A program made the translations under genes and the position numbers. A DNA stretch of 12,003 bases from Clostridium sp. CAG:568 (lineage in GTDB: Bacteria; Bacillota_I; Bacilli_A; RFN20; CAG-288), in the NCBI GenBank assembly GCA_000434395.1, contig FR878797.1, forward strand, positions 6,192-18,194, given 5' to 3'. This document shows positions 5,671 through 12,003 of this stretch, piece after piece. Under the pieces are notes generated by a model. It was not told the DNA's origin. It worked only from the letters and a program-made list of their open reading frames with translations, and searched no databases. Position 1 is the stretch's first letter; every line of letters begins with the position of its first letter.

Positions 5671-5719
5671 GGGCTAAAAAAATGTGAAAACCACATTCTT
5701 TAAATTATTAGAGGTGCAT

Positions 5720-7603
5720 ATGGATTCTTCAAGTAATCTTACTTACACAAAAGAAGACGAGATTAAAGATAAGAAAGCTAGTAAAGAAACATTAAAGATT
5801 TACTGGGCTTGTCTTAAACCTTCTTGGAAAATGTTGATAGCATCCTTGATATTAACAACCATGGACGCTGTCTTCGAGTTATTGATTCCTTATCTTTCCG
5901 GTTTGCTCATCACTCAAGGAGTTAATGGGTTGAGATTCGGTGCAGGATTGAGTCAACCAAACTTCTATTACATTTGGCTTTATAGCGGATTGATAATAGG
6001 ATTGTCGTTATTTGCTATATGTGCACAAGCATCTGCTATGAACATAGACGCAAAGATTTCTAGTGACTTTGTAGAAAGACTAAGAAATACTATATTTTGG
6101 AAAGCTGAGCAATTCTCCTTCTCAAATATAGGTCATTTCCCTGTTTCAAAATTGACTACAATGCTATCTAACGATTGTAACAATATTCGTTTCTTCGTGT
6201 TGATGCTAACTAGAGCTGGATTTAAATCACCATTGATGATTATCATATCCTTTGTGTTTATATTCTCACAGAGCTGGTTGATAGGACTTATAACAATTCC
6301 ATTGTCGATTCTATCATTCATAATCATCGCAATAATCATCAAGAAAACACATCCATTCTTTATCGAAACTCAAACAGCAATCGACAATGTCAACAACAAT
6401 GTTGAGGAAGATACAGAGGGAATTAGAGAAGTTAAAGCGTTCTGTAGAGAAAAACATATGGATGATAAATTTGCTAAAGCTAACCAAGATTTAACCGATG
6501 TATCATTCACAGCCTTCTCTAGAATGGCAATAGTCTCAGCCATCACTCAATTAGCAATCAGTATAACTATTGGATTGATTCAATATTTTGGTGGTTGGGA
6601 TTGGATGTACACTGCTACAAATACTCCTTTATGGTTGATATTCAATAACGGAAATCCATTCAATGCAGGCGAGCTTTCTATGCTTTCCAACTTTACAGCA
6701 GCTATGACAATGGCTTTCTCATTCCTTTCAATGTTGCTTCAATTTTATGGTCGTGCAGAGGCTAGTAAGGAACGTATCGACAGAGTATTAGTCGAGCCTA
6801 TCGATATCTCTTACTCACCTAAAGCTAAGACTGAGGATTTTGATCCTGATCATCTTGCAAACGGTGATGTCTCATTCAAAGACGCCTGTTTAACATATGT
6901 CGATGATTTATCAAAGTTAGCCTTAGATCCTATATCTATCGATATTCCATCAGGAAAAGTTATAGGAATAGTCGGAGGAACGGGTTCTGGAAAATCTAGC
7001 TTTGTAAATCTCATCCCACGTCTTTACGATGCTTCAAAAGGTGAAGTCATAATTGCAGGTCACAATATTAAGGATTATTCAGTTCAAGCTTTAAGAAACG
7101 ATATCGGTGTGGTCTTACAACAGAACTTGTTATTCACTGGAACTATTAGATCCAATATCCTTTGGGGAAAGCCTGATGCGACCGATGAAGAAATATGGAG
7201 AGCTTTGGAAATAGCTCAAGCTGCAGACTTCGTAAGAGGATTTAAAGAAGGATTGGATACACCTGTAGTTCAAGGCGGAAAATCCGTATCCGGTGGACAA
7301 AAACAGAGATTGTGTATCGCAAGAGCAATAATCAAAAATCCAAAGATTCTAATCTTGGATGATTCGACTTCAGCTTGTGATATGGAAACCGAAAGAAAGA
7401 TTAAAGAAGGTTTGTTCACTAAGTTAAAAGGTACGACGATATTCATCATCGCTCAACGTATTTCTTCAGTCAAAGATGCAGATGAAATCATAGTCTTAGA
7501 CAATGGTAAAGAAGTAGGTAGAGGAACACATGAGGAGTTGTTAAATACATGCCAAATCTATCAAGAAATCGATGCCATTCAAAAGAAAGGAGTTGGTGAT
7601 TAA
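5720..7603 (+). CDS. Heterodimeric ABC exporter subunit with degenerate ATP site (BmrC/TM287-like)
   Basis: 627 aa from ATG 5720; GAGG lies 5 nt upstream. An in-frame GTG at 5684 lacks a ribosome binding site and falls in a small hairpin (AATGTG/CACATT, 5681-5697). The layout is that of a type IV exporter half: about six membrane helices in residues 35-345, then a nucleotide-binding domain. Seen there are Walker A GGTGSGKS (419-426), Q-loop Q467, signature VSGGQ (523-527), Walker B ILILD ending at D547, D548 in place of the catalytic Glu, and Q579 in place of the switch His. Asp plus Gln at these places is the mark of the non-catalytic subunit of heterodimers such as BmrCD and TM287/288. The second subunit starts 2 nt downstream. 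Likely role: outward transport of a drug, lipid or peptide; substrate unknown. Confidence 0.92.
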   Translation: MDSSSNLTYTKEDEIKDKKASKETLKIYWACLKPSWKMLIASLILTTMDAVFELLIPYLSGLLITQGVNGLRFGAGLSQPNFYYIWLYSGLIIGLSLFAICAQASAMNIDAKISSDFVERLRNTIFWKAEQFSFSNIGHFPVSKLTTMLSNDCNNIRFFVLMLTRAGFKSPLMIIISFVFIFSQSWLIGLITIPLSILSFIIIAIIIKKTHPFFIETQTAIDNVNNNVEEDTEGIREVKAFCREKHMDDKFAKANQDLTDVSFTAFSRMAIVSAITQLAISITIGLIQYFGGWDWMYTATNTPLWLIFNNGNPFNAGELSMLSNFTAAMTMAFSFLSMLLQFYGRAEASKERIDRVLVEPIDISYSPKAKTEDFDPDHLANGDVSFKDACLTYVDDLSKLALDPISIDIPSGKVIGIVGGTGSGKSSFVNLIPRLYDASKGEVIIAGHNIKDYSVQALRNDIGVVLQQNLLFTGTIRSNILWGKPDATDEEIWRALEIAQAADFVRGFKEGLDTPVVQGGKSVSGGQKQRLCIARAIIKNPKILILDDSTSACDMETERKIKEGLFTKLKGTTIFIIAQRISSVKDADEIIVLDNGKEVGRGTHEELLNTCQIYQEIDAIQKKGVGD

Positions 7604-7605
7604 TT

Positions 7606-9666
7606 ATGAAGAAGAGAAAAGATTCATTTATCACTGGTACTGGTCCTACGATCAACAACGTAACTATTCAATACTCTTGTGGTAAAGAAGGATATGAAGA
7701 GCAACAAAACAAGTATAGTCAAAGAAAGAAAGGGTATGGAAAACCTCAACACTCTTGGTCATCATTGATGCGTGTCTTCCATTATGTCGGACCTGATAAA
7801 TGGAAATTCACTTTTGTGATGTTCGTCACCTTCTTATCAGTTCTAATATCTTTATTAGGTGCTTTTATTTCAGCCCCTTTGGTCGATGGCGTTTTAACTC
7901 CAGCTTCCTATGCTGCTACAGGATGGACTTCCATAGATCCTGAGACTTATGGTAATTCACTATCATCATTAAGTAAGATTGTCTTCAATATGGTCGATTG
8001 GACTAAGCCAAATGCACAATTCCAAGCCATGGGTGTTGCAGGTGGAATGTTTGGAATAATGCTCGGACTTTATATTCTTGCTTTCTTCCTATCCATCTAC
8101 CAGGCTGTATCCATGACAAAGATAGGAACCGACTCTTTAAAAAGAATGAGAAATGATATGTTCTCCAAGATGCAGGATTTACCTCTTTCCTATTTCGATA
8201 GAACACCTCATGGAGACATAATGTCTAGATTCACAAACGATGTAGATAATATCTCCCAGCTATTCATCAATGGAATGCTAGAAATATTCACTTCAATCAT
8301 CTTTGGGTTAGGAATCTTATTTTTCATTTTCTATCTCAACTGGTTATTGGCTCTAGTCACTATCTTCATAGAATTAGTAGGTGTATTAATCGTAGTAATA
8401 AATGTTCATAGATCAGTATCTGCTTTCTCCGAGACACAGATTTCAATGGGTGAATTCAACGGATTTGCTGAAGAGGTTTTGTCTGGATTAAAAGTAGTTA
8501 AATGTTTTTCTAAAGAAGAGGATATGAACAAGATATTTAAATCTATAGATTATCGCCACACTCTTCACAATAGACGTTCAGTATTCTTGTCATCGGTAAA
8601 TATTCCTATCGTCAACAATATAAACAACATGGCCACAGGAATAATAGCTATGTTAGGTGCAATATTGATAGCTGTAGGTTCTAACATTCCTGGAACTGTT
8701 ATATCAGTAGGAATCCTAGTCTCTTACATTGCATTCCTAAGAATGTTCTCACGTCCATTCAATTCAATATCGAATATGATGACTATGCTTCAAGCTTCTT
8801 TGGCTGGTGCAGAACGTATCTTCCAAATGATTGACCAGGAACCTGAACCTGCTCATAACAAATCTTTATGGCGTTCATTCAAGGCTGAGGATGGTCAATA
8901 TTACTGGACCAATGGAAAAGACATCAAACATGTTCGTGGTGAAGTCGATATGAAGAATGTTTACTTCTCCTACATCAAAGGTCAACAAGTCTTAAAAGAC
9001 ATAACCATGTATGCTAAACCTGGTCAAAAGATTGCTTTAGTCGGTAGCACTGGGGCTGGTAAGACAACCATCACTAATATGTTGACTAGATTCTACGATA
9101 TAGATTCTGGAACTATTACTATTGATGGAATCGATATAAAAGAAATCGATAGAGTATCTATGAGAAGAAGCATGACACTCGTCTTGCAAGATACACACTT
9201 ATTCACTGGAACTATCTATGACAACATCAGATATGGAAGATTAAAAGCATCTGATCAAGAATGCGAAAAAGCAGCTAAAATTGCTTGTGCTGATTCCTTC
9301 ATAGAAAAGCTTCCTGATGGTTATAACACTGTAATTAGTGGTTCTAACGCATCATTATCTCAAGGTCAAAAACAATTGCTTTCAATTGCTAGATGTGCCG
9401 TCGGTAATCCTCCTATTCTAATTCTCGATGAAGCCACATCTTCAATCGATACAAGAACGGAAAGATTGATTTCCAAAGGTATGGATAACTTGATGCGTGG
9501 AAAGACAACATTCGTCATTGCACATCGTCTATCTACTATTCGCTATGCCGATTGTATCATGGTCATGGATCACGGAAAGATTATCGAAAGAGGAACTCAT
9601 GATCAGCTTATAGCACAAAAAGGATACTACTATAAGCTTTGGACTGGTAAAGCTGAATTACAATAA
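7606..9666 (+). CDS. Heterodimeric ABC exporter subunit with catalytic ATP site (BmrD/TM288-like)
   Basis: 686 aa. AGGAG lies 13 nt before the ATG, inside the end of the preceding gene. A polar N-terminal extension (1-50) comes first, then about six membrane helices in residues 65-400. The nucleotide-binding domain has Walker A GSTGAGKT (480-487), Q-loop Q528, Walker B ILILDE with catalytic E609, and switch H640. The signature is LSQGQ (584-588) instead of LSGGQ. In the heterodimer this altered signature faces the Walker motifs of the partner, which lack the catalytic Glu, making one degenerate site. The other site pairs E609 and H640 with the normal VSGGQ of the partner. Greater length than the partner also fits BmrD compared with BmrC. 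An insertion at about 91-140 between the first two helices carries Trp, Thr and Ser residues and may form an extracellular loop. Transcription probably ends at 9690. Confidence 0.93.
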   Translation: MKKRKDSFITGTGPTINNVTIQYSCGKEGYEEQQNKYSQRKKGYGKPQHSWSSLMRVFHYVGPDKWKFTFVMFVTFLSVLISLLGAFISAPLVDGVLTPASYAATGWTSIDPETYGNSLSSLSKIVFNMVDWTKPNAQFQAMGVAGGMFGIMLGLYILAFFLSIYQAVSMTKIGTDSLKRMRNDMFSKMQDLPLSYFDRTPHGDIMSRFTNDVDNISQLFINGMLEIFTSIIFGLGILFFIFYLNWLLALVTIFIELVGVLIVVINVHRSVSAFSETQISMGEFNGFAEEVLSGLKVVKCFSKEEDMNKIFKSIDYRHTLHNRRSVFLSSVNIPIVNNINNMATGIIAMLGAILIAVGSNIPGTVISVGILVSYIAFLRMFSRPFNSISNMMTMLQASLAGAERIFQMIDQEPEPAHNKSLWRSFKAEDGQYYWTNGKDIKHVRGEVDMKNVYFSYIKGQQVLKDITMYAKPGQKIALVGSTGAGKTTITNMLTRFYDIDSGTITIDGIDIKEIDRVSMRRSMTLVLQDTHLFTGTIYDNIRYGRLKASDQECEKAAKIACADSFIEKLPDGYNTVISGSNASLSQGQKQLLSIARCAVGNPPILILDEATSSIDTRTERLISKGMDNLMRGKTTFVIAHRLSTIRYADCIMVMDHGKIIERGTHDQLIAQKGYYYKLWTGKAELQ

Positions 9667-9667
9667 C

Positions 9668-9690
9668 AAATAAAAGCTAGCTTTTTATTT
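9668..9690 (+). terminator. Terminator after the ABC exporter operon
   Basis: AAATAAAAG (9668-9676) pairs with CTTTTTATTT (9681-9690) across a CTAG loop with one bulged T. The stem is AT-rich and weak, but it begins 2 nt after the stop codon and its 3' arm is a T-rich run. Confidence 0.6.
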
Positions 9691-9719
9691 TGGTCTTTAG
9701 GGATTTAAAAATTCAAGTA

Positions 9720-9821
9720 AGCAATTTAGAATTGCTAACTGTTAGTTTACTAACCAGTGTACACAATTAATATACTAATATCCTTAGATAAGCTCGCTAA
9801 GTTACATACAATCGTTATCTA
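9720..9821. repeat. Cluster of short inverted repeats
   Basis: AGCAATT/AATTGCT (9720-9726, 9730-9736; 3-nt loop), GTTAG/CTAAC (9741-9745, 9750-9754; 4-nt loop), the palindrome GTGTACAC (9757-9764), and TAGATAA/TTATCTA (9785-9791, 9815-9821; 23-nt loop). They lie between the exporter terminator and the decayed gene. They may be relics of a mobile-element end or a small structured RNA. No promoter or T-run supports an RNA gene. Confidence 0.45.
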
Positions 9822-9845
9822 CATTATCTGTTCCGATGATAAAAA

Positions 9846-10261
9846 GTATTAGAAATTTTCAAGTCAGCAATTGATAAAAATATAAAAGTACTGATTCCAA
9901 ATAATCTTCTCAAATCAAGACACCTCATCTTAGAAAGCAAAGAGAATGGAAAGATATTTAGCGATACTTCCACGCCCGTGGCCTACAAAATCACCAACGT
10001 GTGGAGGAACATCTCATAGCTTATCTTTAAGCATACTAGGAAAAAGTAGACCTCTCCTTCGTCTAGAGGAAGATTTTTGTATCTTAGAAACAGAATGAAC
10101 GCAATCGATGTCATCTACAACAATAGCCCTGAAGTCTATCCGTCATGCAAAAAAAGTCTGAGGTCCTAGAGCAGGATAGCCTCAGGTGCACCGGCCTCAA
10201 GTGGCTCATGATGAGGCACAAAGAAATATCTAGGAAATATCTGGTGGAATATCTTATGTGA
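9846..10261 (+). pseudogene. Decayed coding remnant, family not recognised
   Basis: One plus-strand frame from 9846 reads as protein-like sequence for 57 codons (LIPNNLLKSRHLILESKENG and on to YKITNVWRN) up to TAG 10017. The same frame continues through a second TAG at 10047 and then reads RGRFLYLRNRMNAID and YNNSPEVYPSCKK to TAG 10167. A shift at the A7 run (10149-10155) moves the coherent reading to the frame SEVLEQDSLRCTGLKWLMMR, which ends at TGA 10259-10261. Composition is more GC-rich than the surrounding spacer. Together this looks like the 3' half of a dead gene with two nonsense codons and one frameshift. No start or catalytic motif is visible. A transposase or another accessory gene is possible, but I cannot name it. 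Confidence 0.4.
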
Positions 10262-10381
10262 TACACCTACACCATGGATATGAATCTAAAGCTAAAGCTT
10301 TTCGAAGTCTCATATTCGTCAACATGATACAAAAAAATGTTGCAACACTTAATTCATACTACGTTTTTAATATTAAAAAAG

Positions 10382-10407
10382 CGAGGATCCAAATCCTCGT
10401 TTTTTTT
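10382..10407. terminator. Bidirectional terminator
   Basis: CGAGGAT (10382-10388) and ATCCTCG (10393-10399) form a perfect 7-bp stem with a CCAA loop. Eight T follow on the plus strand (10400-10407) and AAAAAAG precedes it, giving a T-run for minus-strand transcripts. It begins 13 nt beyond the stop of the VWA gene, which it most likely serves. Confidence 0.9.
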
Positions 10408-10419
10408 AATCGAATAAAG

Positions 10420-12003
10420 TTAGAAAGTGACTTGAGTATTAGACTCAGGCTCTTTTCCACCCTTCTTTCTTCTTCTGAAAGTCATCTTTCTTACTGCGAT
10501 ATCAGCTAAGTAGATAATGACAGACAATAACAAGATATAGACATTAGTAGACAAATAACTTGCATGTACTTTTTCATCATCAGACATCTTATACTGAATA
10601 TTATCTACATCATATAAATCTCCACCGGCTTGTTTTGTGAGACTATAGAGTAAATCATTTGAGTTGTCATCGAAGAAATTGAATTCTTTTGAATAATCGA
10701 AATTGATAAATACTTTAGAAGTAACAGATTCCGTTTTTCCACTACCATCAGTTCCTGTATAAGTCAATTCAGCTTTATATTGACCTGTTGTAGGTGTAGA
10801 GATGACTGCACTATAAGTTTCACCATCGAAAGTCAAAGTATAGTCAGTAGATGTATTAGTATTAGAATCAGTAATCTTAGCCGTCAATGTAGCATCACTC
10901 TTACTGACATTAGGAGAAACAGACAAATTGACTGATGAACCATTGGGAGTATAAGACACGCTCAAGATTGAATCTGTATGCTTGTCTGGCAAGCTTTGAG
11001 AAATCATATTCTTGAAGAAGGTCTTTCCAGCTAAAGATCCACGCAATGTATTAGTCCAACTCTTATTCGTTCCACCTATCGATGAACTGAAGGTAGAGAC
11101 TTTACCAAGTCCGTAATTCCAATAAGCATACAAAGGAACAGCGATAACACTTGCTGAATAAGTACTATCCATCTTTACGTACTGAACAGAAAGAACAGTT
11201 GAAGCACCATCTTTACTTCTAGAATAATAATATCCACCGATAGAACCTAACTTATTCACGACACCTTGCAAAGTTTTATCCTTCTTCAACAAGTATTGGA
11301 TCTCAGCGTTTTCATTAATTTCTAATTCATCTATCGTCTCATTAGTGACGAAGCTCTTCATGATGTTGGATAGATTAAGAATTGAGCTGCTATCCAAGTA
11401 TTGGAAACGTCCATTTCCTAACTTTGCCAATCTCTTCAATAAAGCAACACCATTCTTATAACCGATATCGATGAATGAACAAGAAATGTTCTCATTGCTG
11501 ATATTGATAACTTTATCTCTCAAAGATTCATCAGTATCAGAAGATTGGCCATCGGTCAAAGTAATGATGCTCTTGTATTCAGCAGCAATACCCTTGATTT
11601 GACCATAAGCAGCTTCCAAACCTTTGAGCATTTCTGTTCCACCACCAGAGGTAATTTTGTTTTCTATGTTCTTGATGATTTCATTTCTACCATCTTCAGA
11701 AGTAATAGAAGTCATAGGCTGAACAATAGTGACGTTAGATTCAAATGTGACAACTGAAAGCTGATCACCCTTATTCAACAATTTAGCAACTTCCTTAGCA
11801 CCCTCTTTAGCATTGCTTAAACTTGCACCGGACATTGAACCAGAGCTATCGATAAGAAGGACGATAGCTCTAGAATCACTAGGCTGTGATTGAACAGGGA
11901 GCATATCGTTGTAAGTGCTAAGCGATACATCCTTGGTATCATCCTTATAATCCATCAAATGAGTATTTCCTAAAGTAAGTACACTCTTTCCATACTCTCT
12001 AAC
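10420..12003 (-). CDS. Membrane-anchored von Willebrand factor A protein (5' end off window)
   Basis: 528 codons with stop; the frame is open to the right edge, so the N-terminus is missing and TTG 11958 or later codons are not the true start. The order from the edge is as follows. A short segment ending TYNDMLPVQ resembles the stretch before VWA in glutamine-amidotransferase-like membrane proteins (family memory, not proven). The VWA domain has a full metal-binding (MIDAS) set: DSSGS (D52, S54, S56 counted from the edge), GGGTEM with T123, and TDG with D151. A large extracellular region follows, including an Ig-like beta domain, with one transmembrane helix near residues 488-504 and a basic cytosolic tail (RRRKKGGK). 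No sortase motif is seen. It is presumably an adhesion or envelope protein. The bidirectional terminator follows it. Confidence 0.85.
   Translation of the reverse strand, partial: VREYGKSVLTLGNTHLMDYKDDTKDVSLSTYNDMLPVQSQPSDSRAIVLLIDSSGSMSGASLSNAKEGAKEVAKLLNKGDQLSVVTFESNVTIVQPMTSITSEDGRNEIIKNIENKITSGGGTEMLKGLEAAYGQIKGIAAEYKSIITLTDGQSSDTDESLRDKVINISNENISCSFIDIGYKNGVALLKRLAKLGNGRFQYLDSSSILNLSNIMKSFVTNETIDELEINENAEIQYLLKKDKTLQGVVNKLGSIGGYYYSRSKDGASTVLSVQYVKMDSTYSASVIAVPLYAYWNYGLGKVSTFSSSIGGTNKSWTNTLRGSLAGKTFFKNMISQSLPDKHTDSILSVSYTPNGSSVNLSVSPNVSKSDATLTAKITDSNTNTSTDYTLTFDGETYSAVISTPTTGQYKAELTYTGTDGSGKTESVTSKVFINFDYSKEFNFFDDNSNDLLYSLTKQAGGDLYDVDNIQYKMSDDEKVHASYLSTNVYILLLSVIIYLADIAVRKMTFRRRKKGGKEPESNTQVTF

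Noticed and set aside
5684..5719. Upstream GTG start or leader peptide for the first ABC subunit
   Set aside because: The GTG has no ribosome binding site and lies in a small hairpin, while ATG 5720 has GAGG 5 nt upstream. The 12 codons are not needed for any known domain.
8003..8206. Antisense open frame in the second ABC gene
   Set aside because: Shadow of a well-supported coding region; no start signals.
9846..10261. TAG read as an amino acid (alternative genetic code)
   Set aside because: This region also needs a frameshift, and TAG is not needed inside any intact gene here; ordinary pseudogene decay is simpler.
10258..10509. Plus-strand 83-codon open frame
   Set aside because: It runs through the bidirectional terminator and into the 3' end of the VWA gene on the other strand; no family pattern.
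1..12003. tRNA, rRNA or known riboswitch
   Set aside because: No cloverleaf, rRNA-like block or riboswitch core was recognised by eye on either strand. Covariance models were not run.

Overview
The window looks like a stretch of chromosome from a low-GC Gram-positive bacterium (Bacilli/Erysipelotrichia-like; no finer assignment is possible from sequence alone). The reasons are AT-rich intergenic DNA, A/T-rich codon use in the core genes, GAGG/AGGAGG ribosome binding sites, sigma-A-type promoters, TGA used as a stop, and the protein families present.

Left part (1-3315) is accessory in character. A minus-strand gene for an AlbA_2/Schlafen-type regulator with a GHKL-like C-terminal half runs off the left edge. 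Its last visible codons enter a 12-bp repeat coding for Asn-Lys-Val-Lys. The same 12-bp unit occurs seven times in the opposite orientation just upstream of the gene (1243-1333), so inverted copies of one tandem repeat flank the gene. The upstream array is open in only one plus-strand frame. That frame reads (NKVK)n and runs into a short tail and a stop, as if the array were an alternative C-terminus. This predicted tail-swapping inversion is the most interesting signal in the window. After a gene-poor stretch with a small decayed ORF (1334-1912) comes a Fic-domain protein with a winged-helix C-terminus (1972-3018). It has a sigma-A promoter carrying TTGTGAG half-sites, a hairpin terminator, and a mirrored pair of the same half-sites downstream, in front of a small unrecognised ORF (3148-3315).

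Centre (3418-9666) is a divergent locus. On the minus strand, a Crp/Fnr-family regulator (4936-5583), a small four-helix membrane protein (4476-4895) and a GtrA-family membrane protein with a long N-terminal extension (3418-4473) form a likely operon. On the plus strand are the two subunits of a heterodimeric ABC exporter of the BmrCD/TM287-288 type (5720-7603 and 7606-9666), with complementary degenerate and consensus ATP sites. The shared intergenic region has a TGTAA-N6-TTACA palindrome and a weaker second copy. The recognition helix of the regulator carries a Gln where E. coli CRP has Glu181, which fits a TGTAA rather than a TGTGA half-site. I infer that the regulator controls itself and the exporter.

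Right part: after the exporter terminator come several short hairpins and a decayed plus-strand coding remnant of unknown family (about 9846-10261, two in-frame TAG codons and one frameshift). A bidirectional terminator (10382-10407) precedes the 3' end of a minus-strand gene for a membrane-anchored von Willebrand factor A protein (10420-12003), which is truncated by the right edge.
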